This document shows positions 53,242 to 62,252 of a DNA stretch of 64,000 nucleotides, piece by piece. The notes beneath the pieces are model-generated. The model saw only the letters and a list, made by a program, of their open reading frames with translations. It had not been told where the DNA came from and made no database searches. Source of the stretch: Peribacillus sp. FSL E2-0218 (GTDB lineage: Bacteria; Bacillota; Bacilli; Bacillales; DSM-1321); the NCBI RefSeq assembly GCF_037992945.1, contig NZ_CP150304.1, positions 4,033,501 to 4,097,500 of the forward strand, read 5' to 3'. Both the position numbers and the translations under genes were made by a program. Every line of letters begins with the position of its first letter. The stretch's first letter is position 1.

Positions 53242-54084
53242 ATGGAGAAGAAACTAGCGATCGTAACGGGAGCCAATTCAGGAATGGGCTTGGCAACCGT
53301 GATAGCCCTTGCCAAGAAAGACCTGCACGTCATCATGCTATGCCGGAATGAAGCGAAGGGGAAAAGAGCGCTTGAATTGGCCAAGGAAGAAAGCCAGTCC
53401 AGCAGTATCGAACTAATGATTGGTGATTTAGCATCCATCGAAAGCATTCACCACTTTGCAGAGACGTTTAAGGCAAATCATGATTCTCTTGATCTATTGA
53501 TTAACAATGCAGGTGTCGTCACCTTAAAACGGCAGGAAACGAAGGATGGGTTCGAATCGATGTTAGGAGTGAATCACCTCGGCCATTTTTTGCTGACCAA
53601 TTTGCTGATTGATGAATTAAAACGATCTGAAGCTGGGCGGATTGTCATCGTTTCTTCAGGAGCACATAAATGGGGGACATTCGATTTTGACGATCCTTAT
53701 TTTCACAAAGGCTTCAATGTCGTTAAAGGATATGGGCGTTCCAAGCTGGCCAATGTTTGGTTCATGAAAGGATTGGCCAAAAGACTGGCAGATACATCCG
53801 TCACCGTAAACGCCTTGCATCCCGGGGCGGTTGCAACGAATATAGGCGTCGATCGGGACACCGGATTCGGCAAGCGATTCATCAAGCTATTGGTCCCCTT
53901 TTTCAGAACCCCTGAAAGAGGTGCACAAACAGCTGTATTTCTCGCAACAAGCGACCGCGTCCAGACGATTTCCGGCTCTTATTTTTATGATGAAAAAGAA
54001 GCCCCGCTTTCAAAGCTAGCCCAGGATGACGAGCTTGTAGACCGGTTTTGGCATTGGAGCGAACAACAAGTGGGCTTGGACTGA
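53242..54084 (+). CDS. Short-chain dehydrogenase (retinol-dehydrogenase-like SDR)
   Basis: 280 residues from MEKKLAIVTGANSGMG. TGANSGMG cofactor motif, NNAG, VSSGAHKWG...YGRSKLANVWF (Ser, Tyr, Lys) and HPGAVATNIG are the standard SDR set in the arrangement of retinol dehydrogenase/WW-oxidoreductase-like members. AAAAGGAGCAAAACG precedes the ATG. The open frame extends 102 codons upstream, but that stretch looks non-coding. Substrate unknown. Confidence 0.88.
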   Translation: MEKKLAIVTGANSGMGLATVIALAKKDLHVIMLCRNEAKGKRALELAKEESQSSSIELMIGDLASIESIHHFAETFKANHDSLDLLINNAGVVTLKRQETKDGFESMLGVNHLGHFLLTNLLIDELKRSEAGRIVIVSSGAHKWGTFDFDDPYFHKGFNVVKGYGRSKLANVWFMKGLAKRLADTSVTVNALHPGAVATNIGVDRDTGFGKRFIKLLVPFFRTPERGAQTAVFLATSDRVQTISGSYFYDEKEAPLSKLAQDDELVDRFWHWSEQQVGLD

Positions 54085-54098
54085 AATAAAAATGGTCA

Positions 54099-54121
54099 TG
54101 ACCACCCTGATTCAAGGGTGG
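54099..54121 (+). terminator. Stem-loop after the SDR gene
   Basis: CCACCCT and AGGGTGG pair around GATTCA; only a weak T-rich tail. Confidence 0.5.
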
Positions 54122-54321
54122 TTGCCTTGGATAATCTTCAAAATCACCTCCGTTTCATTTTCTCATGTTATCCAAAATTCACTGCAATCCAAATGCAGCA
54201 ATCTAAAAACCAAGTATGGCTCATTATTTCCAATGGGCCGACTCCGTTGCAGACCTACCTTTGAAAAGCTTCATGCAATCTTCCTTCCACTTTATTTCCG
54301 AGTAGTAGCCTTATAAATGGT

Positions 54322-54507
54322 TTAAAAAAACACTACTATCAACACTAGATTAGCAAGCGTTAACATATATTCCTTGTTTTTCAGGTATATTGCGAAATGG
54401 CCCATATAAACACCTTCATGAGCTGTGAACCCTCTATGACAAAAGGTATCATGCACAAATAACTGACTAAAATGCTCAATCTTCCCCAACGATCGATATT
54501 CTTCCAT
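54322..54507 (-). CDS. Hypothetical 61-residue protein
   Basis: The only argument for coding is a strong ribosome binding site (GGGAGG, eight bases before the ATG) and an uninterrupted frame. The protein begins MEEYRSLGKIEHFSQLFV and ends with a hydrophobic segment (LTLANLVLIVVFF) that could insert in a membrane. No family recognised. Confidence 0.4.
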   Translation of the reverse strand: MEEYRSLGKIEHFSQLFVHDTFCHRGFTAHEGVYMGHFAIYLKNKEYMLTLANLVLIVVFF

Positions 54508-54679
54508 CAAAAAAACCTCCCTCCCGGAATCGAATATAGGTTATAGGCTCCACCTCATTGGAATGGATGTGCTATTGTAAATCGCGCCTTCATCACTCCG
54601 TCACTTTCTTAAGTCTAAGGGGCTAAGGTATTCACGAGTTGTTATTTCCATTGATTTGTATGGCTTTCTATCATTTTTA

Positions 54680-54702
54680 GTTAATTAGCACAATTAATTA
54701 AC
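54680..54702. promoter_or_regulatory. Inverted repeat upstream of the NCS1 permease
   Basis: GTTAATTA (54680-54687) pairs with TAATTAAC (54695-54702). The left half recurs as GTTAATTAG at 54784-54792, about 30 bp before the start codon. This could be an operator pair; the remaining 54085-54820 sequence is AT-rich with a possible TTTACA-N17-CAAAAT promoter. Confidence 0.4.
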
Positions 54703-54820
54703 TGAAATTTCACAATTATTCTAATGACTAATAATTCAATATTTTATATACTTTTTACATGTTATTTTTCCTGACACAAAATAGTTAATTAGTCTCACAA
54801 TAAAAGGAGTTGATTGTATA

Positions 54821-56218
54821 TTGTCTGCACATTTAGAAAAACACGTTCTAGAAGAGGGGGCCATCCGCCAGGCTGCCGATGTCGATGAATCATTACTGCC
54901 TAAAACTGAGGAAGGCAGGACGGTCGGTCCAATTTCCTACACTTTCATGTGGATTGGTGATGGTGTCAATTTAGGCAATATGACACTTGGGGCGAGCTTG
55001 ATCGTAGCCGGAACCGCTACGTTAAACATCGTTCAGACATTTACAGCAGCGGCCATTGCCATTGCAATCATCTCCACCATATTTGCTTTAAATGATCGAA
55101 TTGGATACAGAACGGGAATTCCTTATGTTGTACAGCTCAGGATGTCTTTCGGGATGAAGGGCGCGATCCTCTCATCACTTTTGCGTGGCATACCCGCCAT
55201 CATTTGGTACGGTTTCCAAAGTTGGATCGGCGGTACCGCCTTAAATGAAATCGTCAAGATCATGACAGGCAGCGCTTTTGATAATGTCTTCATATGCTTC
55301 GTCGTGATTCAACTGGTGCAAATCACGCTTTCCCTGTATGGCTTCCATGCCATCAAATGGGTGGAAATGCTTGCATCGCTTGTCATCATGCTCGCTCTTG
55401 TCTATGTATTCGGTGTTCTTTTGACATCCCATAGCGAAGTGATCGCAGAAAAATGGGTGCATGCCAAAGGCTCATGGGGTCTGCCTTTCTTTGCATTCAT
55501 CATGATGTTCTTGGGAAATTATGCAGCGATCTTTTTAAGTGCAGCGGACTACTCAAGAGAGCTAAAAACTGGCATTAGTGATTCAAAACGTGGATTTTTA
55601 TACTTTTCGCCGATTTTAATTGCGTACGGATTTGTCCTGACCATCGGTGTCATGCTCGCCTCGGCTACCGGCATATCCAATCCGGTCAAGGCGTTCGCCA
55701 TAGTCGTGGATAATCCTTATATTACAGTCGGTGTGTCTGCATTCATCGTCATAGGTGCGATTGCGGTCAACATGGTGGCCAATATCATTCCGCCCACCTA
55801 TGTCATTACTTTACTGACAAACATGAAATATAAGCCTGCCGTTATCGTCACCGGACTGCTCGCATCATGTTCCTTTCCTTGGGTGCTTGTGCAGGATTCC
55901 TCGGCAAAAGGCCTCGGTATGTTCATTCTGATTTATTCTGCATTTTTAGGTCCGATCGTTTCTATTCTATTAGTCGAATATTATCTATTAAGAAAGCAAA
56001 AAATGAAGGTGTCCGACTTGTACAAAGAAGATGGACCATTCGCCGGGTATAATCCCTGCGCACTGCTAGCCATGCTGATTGGCGCAGGAGCCGCCTTCCT
56101 GAAAGTGGAACTCGCCTGGATCATAGGTGTTGTCGTGGGAGGCATGGCCTATATCCTTCTGATGAAGTTCACCTATAAAACATCACCTTTCAAAAAAGGG
56201 ACGATATTCGAAAAATAG
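54821..56218 (+). CDS. NCS1-family nucleobase/allantoin-type permease
   Basis: 465 residues from a TTG with AAAAGGAG upstream. About twelve membrane segments. PISYTFMWIGDGVNLGNMTLGAS, RTGIPYVVQLRMSFGMKGA and NYAAIFLSAADYSRE are typical of the NCS1 family (PucI, CodB). These are proton or sodium symporters for purine, cytosine, hydantoin or allantoin. No purine-catabolic gene is adjacent, so the substrate is open. Confidence 0.88.
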   Translation: MSAHLEKHVLEEGAIRQAADVDESLLPKTEEGRTVGPISYTFMWIGDGVNLGNMTLGASLIVAGTATLNIVQTFTAAAIAIAIISTIFALNDRIGYRTGIPYVVQLRMSFGMKGAILSSLLRGIPAIIWYGFQSWIGGTALNEIVKIMTGSAFDNVFICFVVIQLVQITLSLYGFHAIKWVEMLASLVIMLALVYVFGVLLTSHSEVIAEKWVHAKGSWGLPFFAFIMMFLGNYAAIFLSAADYSRELKTGISDSKRGFLYFSPILIAYGFVLTIGVMLASATGISNPVKAFAIVVDNPYITVGVSAFIVIGAIAVNMVANIIPPTYVITLLTNMKYKPAVIVTGLLASCSFPWVLVQDSSAKGLGMFILIYSAFLGPIVSILLVEYYLLRKQKMKVSDLYKEDGPFAGYNPCALLAMLIGAGAAFLKVELAWIIGVVVGGMAYILLMKFTYKTSPFKKGTIFEK

Positions 56219-56220
56219 AC

Positions 56221-56260
56221 TAAAAAGAGATACTACTCACTATGGTAGTATCTCTTTTTA
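56221..56260. terminator. Bidirectional terminator after the NCS1 permease
   Basis: AAAAAGAGATACTAC pairs with GTAGTATCTCTTTTT around an 8-nt loop; T-runs on both strands. Confidence 0.88.
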
Positions 56261-56266
56261 GGAAGA

Positions 56267-56716
56267 TTACGAAAGATAGGTTTGACCATTTTTGTAAATG
56301 AAAGAGTAGGTGCCTTCTTCTTTCAATAAAACCGGCAAATACTCCCCGACCATCTCCGCTATCCCTAGATTATGAGGCGCGAGAATCCACTCAATCGTTT
56401 TCCAATCAAGAATCCCTTCTCGTGTTTTTTGGGGAGATTCATATGTTAAATCATCATCCGCTTCATACAAATAAACGTATATTCCATCCCGGTCAGCCCC
56501 TGCAGTTTGCCACGTTACCGTTCCGCTAGAATAATAGTGCCCGACACGGATGCCCGTTTCCTCGAACACCTCACGCATCGCCCCCTCATCAGGAGTTTCT
56601 CCTTTTTCGATCTTGCCGCCCACCCCGTTCCACACCCCCATGATGGGAGCCTTCTCCCGATTGAGCATCAGGATTTCATTCTTTCTCTTCACAAAACAAA
56701 CCGTATACTTAAACAT
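56267..56716 (-). CDS. Nudix hydrolase (8-oxo-dGTP diphosphatase type)
   Basis: 149 residues. The Nudix box GGKIEKGETPDEGAMREVFEETGI is complete, followed by TVTWQTAGADRDGIYVYLYEA. The N-terminal VKRKNEILMLNREKAPIMGVWN segment matches MutT/YtkD-like nucleotide pool cleaners. GGAGGGGA lies six to seven bases before the ATG at 56716. The exact nucleotide substrate is inferred. Confidence 0.88.
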   Translation of the reverse strand: MFKYTVCFVKRKNEILMLNREKAPIMGVWNGVGGKIEKGETPDEGAMREVFEETGIRVGHYYSSGTVTWQTAGADRDGIYVYLYEADDDLTYESPQKTREGILDWKTIEWILAPHNLGIAEMVGEYLPVLLKEEGTYSFIYKNGQTYLS

Positions 56717-56869
56717 AACCAATCCCCTCCACCTGTAAGCCGCCTAAAGACGTGACGAAGCGATTTCACCTTTTAAAAATGAAAGTCGCAACTCATATAA
56801 CATTGGTTTTACACCATTGGACCGTTTTATGTCCAGTTTGAGGAATTTGGATTACATCTATTAGCCGCG

Positions 56870-57015
56870 TTTATTCGTGAGTTTTGGCGATTCGTCGATG
56901 AAATTAGGTGCTTTACTCACAAATTTGGTGCCTTACTGGCCAATTCAGCTACTATATTCGTGAGTTTGGGCATTTTATTCGTGAATTCAAGTATTTTACT
57001 CGTGAGTTTGCGCTT
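56870..57015. repeat. Degenerate tandem repeat of 20-21 bp units
   Basis: About seven units of the form TATTCGTGAGTTTGGGCAT follow one another; the last three (from about 56953) are clearest at 21 bp each. Such CGTGAATTT-type arrays are seen in Bacillaceae intergenic DNA. A 69-residue ORF across it is a by-product of the repeat. Confidence 0.65.
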
Positions 57016-57073
57016 GAGGCTTTGCTCTTCCATTTCGGCGCGTACTCATCAATGCTATTTTGGTATATAAAGA

Positions 57074-57112
57074 GAAAAGCAGCGAGTCCCTTGTGGGAGT
57101 CGCTGCTTGTTT
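57074..57112 (-). terminator. Terminator downstream of the CYP102A gene
   Basis: AAGCAGCGA.TCCC pairs with GGGA.TCGCTGCTT with one mismatch and loop ACAA; the minus strand continues TTCTCTTT. Confidence 0.8.
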
Positions 57113-57118
57113 GTTGAT

Positions 57119-60100
57119 TTATGCTCCTGCCCAGACATCTTTTGCATATCTGCCGTTTTCTTCTAACGACTGCAGCCAGACGGATGCTTCTTGCTGGGTT
57201 GTTTGTTGGAATTGCCTGTAGCTTTCGATCAATGTTCGTTCAACATCAGGGGCCATTTTGCTTCCGTCTCCGCAGATGTATAGGTGTCCGCCTTCAGTTA
57301 ATAAAGGAAGAATGTCTTGAGCGTTCTCCGCGAGGCGGTTTTGAACGTATGTTTTTTCTTGGCCCTCGCATCTTGAGAAGGCTGTGTGCAAGGTTACGAG
57401 TCCATCTTGTTCGGCTTGGACGAGTTCTTCTTGATAAAGGAAGTCGTGTTCCGGATTGCGGCAGCCAAAGTACAGGTGGGCGGCTCCTAGTGTTTCGCCT
57501 TTCTCCTTCAGGGCGCGGCGGGCTTGAATGAATCCTCTGAACGGCGCGATTCCTGTTCCAGGTCCGATCATGATGATCGGTTTTCCAGGTTGGTTCGGAA
57601 GCTGGAAGTTGGATTGCGGTGTATGGATAAAACAGGCTACTTTATCGCCTTCAGCGCGCCCCGCCAAGTAATTGGAAGCAACGCCTTTATATTCGCCGTT
57701 ACCGCTCCATGCATTTCCGCGGACGACGCTGACAGTGATGCTCGCTTGCCCCTCCTTATGCAGCGGGGAGCTTGAAATCGAGTAGTATCTTGCCTTTAAA
57801 GGCGGCAGCAATGCCAGGAATCCTGCAAATGGGATTTCACATGCTAGATATTTTTCAACTAAATCTAACATGGTCATGCGCTTGCCCAAGATTTCTCGTT
57901 TATAGGTGCCATCATCCAGCAGCGCTTCAAGCTCTTTTACATGCGGTGGACATACCGTATGTGCGGCAAGGGCCCGTATTTGGGACCGGGTGGCGGGTTC
58001 CTGCAACTCGACATAGTTTGATAGTACTTCCGCTAGTTTTACCGGTATTTCCGTAGGGAGATGGGCAGCTTTTCCAGAATCACCTGTAAGCTTGATATAG
58101 TCTTGGCCGTTCAGGTCGAATCGACTGAGCACTCGCTCGACAAGTTCCGCCGGATTTTGCGGAAGGACCCCGAGATGGTCGCCTTCCTGATACTCGACGC
58201 CATCTGGCAGCGCCAGTTCGATATGTCGTGTACTTCTTCCGCTATCCGCATGTTGTAATTCCACATTCCTTTTGACAATCGATGTAATGGCATGATGAGT
58301 GCGGGCGAGTGGTGTGCCGCTTACATCACTGACGAAGTTCATCGTAATCGAGCTTGTTTCCCGATCATCCGTATTGACTTCAATGCTAAAGGTGCTAGCA
58401 AGATTTGGCCAAAGGGCGTCCGTCCAATTCTCGTAGTCCCCTTCAAAATCATCACTTGCATCTCCATAGCCTGTTTTTGACAATCTAATGGCTCCACTTT
58501 GTTCCAGCCGGTCATCGATGTAGGTCGGAATGCGTTGGTAAGTGGTAGCCCAATTACGGTCTCCGCATCCAAAGATGGCATAGCGGACTCCATCCAAGCT
58601 GCCATCCTCGCTTTCCTTCAACGCTGAAACAAAGTCATCCGCATTATCAGGGGGATTTCCATTGTAAGAAGCCGAGACAATCAGGACAGCTCCTTCGCGG
58701 GGAAGTTGATTGACATAATCATTCAAAGGGGCAACTTCCGTATGGTATCCTTGTTGTTTCCCTGTTTCTGCGAGATCTCTGGCCATTCCTTCAGCTGTTC
58801 CCATGTTCGATCCGAACAGGATGAGCAATGGTGTGCCATGAGCGGATGTGACTGAAGGGGCCGAGGCTCCTTTATTTGCTGAAACCGGTTCAGGAGGATC
58901 AACGGTAAGCGACATCAACGGCTTCCTTGGTGATACGCGCATCGTTAATCCGTCCGGTTTAAGCGTCAACGTTTCTTTAACGTCCAATTGATATTCTTTA
59001 TGATCAATCAATTCAAAGTGCTGTAAGACCATCCCGAGCACAAGCGTCGCTTCATGAAGTGCAAATTGCTGTCCGATGCAGGCGCGCTGCCCGTTTCCAA
59101 ACGGCTTATACGCATGATAAGGAATCGAGCTTGGATTCTCGAAACGTTCCGGAATGAACGATTCGACATCATCGCCCCAAACGGATGAATCACGATGGAG
59201 TTCAGGAACGAGAAGCGAGAACACATCCCCTTCGTTCACCTTGTATGCTCCGCCAAGCACGGTGTCTTCCTTCGCATAAACAGTGAATGCCGGAGCTGTC
59301 GGCCATAGGCGAAGCGTTTCGTTCAACACCATCCGGACATATTTCAGCTTCTTGACTTGTTTGTAATCCGGAATTCCGCCATCGAGCACTTCGTCGACTT
59401 CCTGTTGCGCCTTTTTCAATTTGTCCCTGTTATTCATCAGGAAATAGATGGCGAATGATAGGAGACCGCTCGTCGTTTCGTGTCCTGCGATCAAGAATGT
59501 AATGATCTGATATCTGATGTTTTCGTCATCCAGCGTCTCTCCCGTTTCAGGGTCGACGCCCTTGAGCATATGGGAAAGAAGATCATCCTCGCCTTGATCG
59601 CCGTTTAGCTTTCGTTCGGCAATCAATTCATCCACGAGCGAAAACATATATTGAATATCTTCGCGGAATTGTTTTTTCGATTTGACCATCAGTTTATCCT
59701 GGATGCCGAGCCGCTGTGTTTGACTCATCGCTTCATCGAGCGATCTGACCATGCTGGCCACGAACGGATGGGTGGTATCGCGATAAAAACTGTTAAAGCG
59801 GTAATTGAATCCGCATAAACCAATCGTATCCAAGGTCAAACGGGTCATATCTTCAGGCACATCAACCTCATCTGCCGGATTCAAGCGAGCCCATTTTTGG
59901 ATCAGCTGGGCGGCGATGTCCACCATTTTAGCATGATAGCCCTTCATGGCCTGCTGACTAAAGCTAGGGAGCAAAATGTTATGCGCCTTTTTCCAATTCG
60001 GCTCCGCCGTTTCACTTGTGAAGAGGCCGTCACCACCAAATGCCCTCACTTTTTGCAGTGCCGGACCAACCTTCTTATCAAACCTGGTTTCATCGCAAAT

Positions 60101-60286
60101 TTCTTTAGCTAGTGCTGCACTTGATACGAATGTACCGATTCGGCCCGGATATTGAAATTGAAAAATCGGTCCAAGCTCCCGCGCCAGCTTCATATACGAC
60201 TGAAGCGGTTTATCCTTATCGATGACAGGCAGGCTCCCTAAAGGGCCATATGTCTTTGGCTGTGGTATTTGAGTTGTTTTTGTCAT
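57119..60286 (-). CDS. CYP102A self-sufficient fatty-acid hydroxylase (P450-reductase fusion)
   Basis: 1055 residues. The heme domain (about 1-470) has the I-helix AGHETTSG, ExxR (ETLR) and the heme loop FGNGQRACIG with ligand C403. A linker is followed by an FMN flavodoxin domain (LLILFGSNMGTAEGMA), then a ferredoxin reductase-like FAD/NADPH domain (RYYSISSS, GPGTGIAPFRGF, YICGDGSKMAPDV). It is the same layout as P450 BM3 and B. subtilis CypD/CypB, which hydroxylate fatty acids near the omega end. The start at 60286 follows AGAGGTG. A palindromic operator lies 28-47 bp upstream. Confidence 0.95.
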   Translation of the reverse strand: MTKTTQIPQPKTYGPLGSLPVIDKDKPLQSYMKLARELGPIFQFQYPGRIGTFVSSAALAKEICDETRFDKKVGPALQKVRAFGGDGLFTSETAEPNWKKAHNILLPSFSQQAMKGYHAKMVDIAAQLIQKWARLNPADEVDVPEDMTRLTLDTIGLCGFNYRFNSFYRDTTHPFVASMVRSLDEAMSQTQRLGIQDKLMVKSKKQFREDIQYMFSLVDELIAERKLNGDQGEDDLLSHMLKGVDPETGETLDDENIRYQIITFLIAGHETTSGLLSFAIYFLMNNRDKLKKAQQEVDEVLDGGIPDYKQVKKLKYVRMVLNETLRLWPTAPAFTVYAKEDTVLGGAYKVNEGDVFSLLVPELHRDSSVWGDDVESFIPERFENPSSIPYHAYKPFGNGQRACIGQQFALHEATLVLGMVLQHFELIDHKEYQLDVKETLTLKPDGLTMRVSPRKPLMSLTVDPPEPVSANKGASAPSVTSAHGTPLLILFGSNMGTAEGMARDLAETGKQQGYHTEVAPLNDYVNQLPREGAVLIVSASYNGNPPDNADDFVSALKESEDGSLDGVRYAIFGCGDRNWATTYQRIPTYIDDRLEQSGAIRLSKTGYGDASDDFEGDYENWTDALWPNLASTFSIEVNTDDRETSSITMNFVSDVSGTPLARTHHAITSIVKRNVELQHADSGRSTRHIELALPDGVEYQEGDHLGVLPQNPAELVERVLSRFDLNGQDYIKLTGDSGKAAHLPTEIPVKLAEVLSNYVELQEPATRSQIRALAAHTVCPPHVKELEALLDDGTYKREILGKRMTMLDLVEKYLACEIPFAGFLALLPPLKARYYSISSSPLHKEGQASITVSVVRGNAWSGNGEYKGVASNYLAGRAEGDKVACFIHTPQSNFQLPNQPGKPIIMIGPGTGIAPFRGFIQARRALKEKGETLGAAHLYFGCRNPEHDFLYQEELVQAEQDGLVTLHTAFSRCEGQEKTYVQNRLAENAQDILPLLTEGGHLYICGDGSKMAPDVERTLIESYRQFQQTTQQEASVWLQSLEENGRYAKDVWAGA

Positions 60287-60313
60287 GCTTAGCACCTCTA
60301 TTTACTAATATTT

Positions 60314-60333
60314 CGGAATGAACGTTCATTCCG
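60314..60333. promoter_or_regulatory. FatR/BM3R1-type palindromic operator before CYP102A
   Basis: The perfect 20-bp palindrome CGGAATGAACGTTCATTCCG matches the operator known for BM3R1 in B. megaterium and FatR in B. subtilis. It lies between the repressor gene and the P450 gene. Confidence 0.9.
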
Positions 60334-60360
60334 CTTAATGGCTGAAAAATCGAACCTATC

Positions 60361-60936
60361 TCAATTATGCAGGCGGACAGCATCCCAAAAGCTTTCTTCC
60401 ACATCTGCCAAAAGTTTCGCTTCAGGTACCAACTCCCCGATACGGACAAGTCGCTGCAGTTCAAGAAATGCTCCATATATGATGGCGATCAAGGCGGAAG
60501 AGGGAAGCTGCTTGATTTCTTTTCGATCCTTACCTAAATCAAAGAAGTTTTTAAATAGATCCAAAAGACTTTGAAAACTAGAATGGCTTTCCTCATTTAA
60601 GAAATGGGCCCCGCTATGGATTTTTATAAAATAAAGCGCTTGGTCCTGCTCGTTTGTAAAATGGACCATTGACTTGAAAATGTGATGAAACTGATTACGA
60701 ATGGAATCCTCATGTGGAAATCCGCTCTTGATTGTCTCCGTAAAAATATCCACATACCCTTGAAAAATCTTATTGCCCAACACTTCTTTATTTTCAAAGT
60801 AACGATAAATGGTACCCGCTCCGACCCCTGCCTTCGTGGCGATCATCGGGATCGTCGTCGCATCATATCCTCTTTCGGCGAATAGTTCCAATGCGCTGGA
60901 CACGATGCTGTCTCGTTTATTTGCTGCAGTTATCAT
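60361..60936 (-). CDS. fatR: TetR-family repressor, FatR/BM3R1-like
   Basis: 191 residues. The TetR helix-turn-helix is at residues about 10-55 (ALELFAERGYDATTIPMIATKAGVGAGTIYRYFENKE), followed by an all-helical ligand domain. It lies immediately upstream of CYP102A on the same strand, with the palindrome both before itself and before the P450, exactly as in known fatty-acid-responsive FatR/BM3R1 units. Binding of fatty acids is expected to relieve repression. AAAGGCTGATTCAAT precedes the ATG. Confidence 0.92.
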   Translation of the reverse strand: MITAANKRDSIVSSALELFAERGYDATTIPMIATKAGVGAGTIYRYFENKEVLGNKIFQGYVDIFTETIKSGFPHEDSIRNQFHHIFKSMVHFTNEQDQALYFIKIHSGAHFLNEESHSSFQSLLDLFKNFFDLGKDRKEIKQLPSSALIAIIYGAFLELQRLVRIGELVPEAKLLADVEESFWDAVRLHN

Positions 60937-60965
60937 ATTGAATCAGCCTTTCATCCAGAAAATGC

Positions 60966-60983
60966 GGAATGAACGTTCATTCC
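60966..60983. promoter_or_regulatory. FatR/BM3R1-type palindromic operator before fatR
   Basis: GGAATGAACGTTCATTCC is a perfect 18-bp palindrome about 30 bp upstream of the repressor start, implying autorepression. Confidence 0.88.
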
Positions 60984-61021
60984 TATCCATGCTAGTGTAT
61001 ACCCAATAAAACCCAATCTCA

Positions 61022-61060
61022 ATCGAGCGTAGTACCCAAAATTTGTGAATTACGCTCGAT
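61022..61060. repeat. Inverted repeat upstream of fatR
   Basis: ATCGAGCGTA (61022-61031) and TACGCTCGAT (61051-61060) form a perfect 10-bp inverted repeat around 19 bp. There is no T-run and no gene boundary that needs a terminator. Confidence 0.5.
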
Positions 61061-61326
61061 GGAATAAGGAAAAAAGACTTATTCTCTTTCTATAATGTTA
61101 GAAAAAATATATACATACACTTCTTTAGAACCAAAAAAGAAGAACTGATGGTCACAGCTCTTCTACTCCTTTGTTCACCTATTGAATGCCATCTAAGATT
61201 ATAGCGTTCAGATCGTTTCTTTTTATGGGCACTCAACACTTCTTTCCAAAGGAAGATTGTATTCATTCTCAAATCACGCTCATGTTTCCCTGCACATCCC
61301 CCAATTCTCGGTTAGCTGCTGTTTGT

Positions 61327-61473
61327 TCACTTCAAACGAGCCATTAACTTCATTGGGTCTATCCCACCCCATCTTAAGGGAGCGAATGGCTCGAGCTCCC
61401 TCCCCGGTTTCTTCTGCCAAAAAGCCAATGCGAATGATGAAGATGCCCACTCCCGACCATCATCGGGCTTCAT
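61327..61473 (-). CDS. Possible 48-residue hypothetical protein
   Basis: ORF starting MKPDDGREWASSSFALAFW, with a weak ribosome binding site (GGGGTAAAAGAAAATT before the ATG). Composition is protein-like but no family is recognised. Rest of 61013-61609 shows no gene. Low confidence. Confidence 0.3.
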   Translation of the reverse strand: MKPDDGREWASSSFALAFWQKKPGRELEPFAPLRWGGIDPMKLMARLK

Positions 61474-61609
61474 AATTTTCTTTTACCCCATGTTGAAATT
61501 CAGTGACGTTCCTATGCATCCACCTTTCATTAAATCATTCAAGTTTAACAAACCCCCTTGAATTTTGTATGATAAGAAAGGAAGATTACTAAATGGGAGA
61601 TGTGATATT

Positions 61610-62191
61610 TTGAAAAGTCTAGCTGTATTTTGTGGATCGAGCAAAGGTGCATCTGCTGTCTATGTTGAAGAAGCTAAAAAACTGGGCAGGGAGCTGGCAA
61701 AACGTGAGATTACCCTTGTCTATGGGGGCTCAAGTGTCGGAATCATGGGGGCGGTTGCAGATTCCGTTCTGGAAGCAGGCGGTAATGTGATTGGCGTAAT
61801 GCCCGATTTTCTAGAGAAAAAAGAAATCGCACATAAGAGCTTAACCGAGCTGATCGTCGTGGAATCCATGCATGAAAGAAAAGCGAAAATGGCCGAGCTT
61901 TCAGATGGGTTCCTGGCCTTGCCAGGCGGGCCAGGAACATTGGAAGAGTTTTTTGAGATATTCACTTGGGCTCAGCTTGGTCTTCATCAAAAACCTTGCG
62001 GACTCTTAAATATCAATCACTATTATGATCCTTTAGTCGCTTTATTCAATCATATGTCCGACGAACAGTTCCTGCATGAAAAGTTCCGTTCCATGGCGCT
62101 GGTAGATGTTGAACCAAGTGGACTTCTTGATCAATTCAATACATATGAGCCGCCAACCGTAAAAACGTTCATGACCGAAAATCAAACCTGA
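61610..62191 (+). CDS. LOG-family nucleotide phosphoribohydrolase (YvdD-like)
   Basis: 193 residues from a TTG (LKSLAVFCGSSKGA...). The family motifs are VYGGSSVGIMGAVADSVL, MHERKAKMAELSDGF and LPGGPGTLEEFFEIFTW (PGGxGTxxE). LOG enzymes release free base from nucleoside 5'-monophosphates, including cytokinin precursors; older annotations call them lysine decarboxylases. GGGAG lies ten bases before the TTG. The function in this bacterium is not known. Confidence 0.88.
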   Translation: MKSLAVFCGSSKGASAVYVEEAKKLGRELAKREITLVYGGSSVGIMGAVADSVLEAGGNVIGVMPDFLEKKEIAHKSLTELIVVESMHERKAKMAELSDGFLALPGGPGTLEEFFEIFTWAQLGLHQKPCGLLNINHYYDPLVALFNHMSDEQFLHEKFRSMALVDVEPSGLLDQFNTYEPPTVKTFMTENQT

Positions 62192-62198
62192 TCATAAA

Positions 62199-62240
62199 GA
62201 ACAAGCGGCCATGATCAAGGATGATCTTGGCCGCTTGTAA
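62199..62240. terminator. Bidirectional stem-loop after the LOG gene
   Basis: ACAAGCGGCCA...GATCA pairs with TGATC...TGGCCGCTTGT, a very stable stem between convergent genes; short T-runs. Confidence 0.75.
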
Positions 62241-62252
62241 TAAACGGATGGG

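Noticed and set aside
56908..57117. 69-residue ORF with repeated IREF motifs
   Set aside because: The repeats come from the 20-21-bp DNA array; no ribosome binding site.
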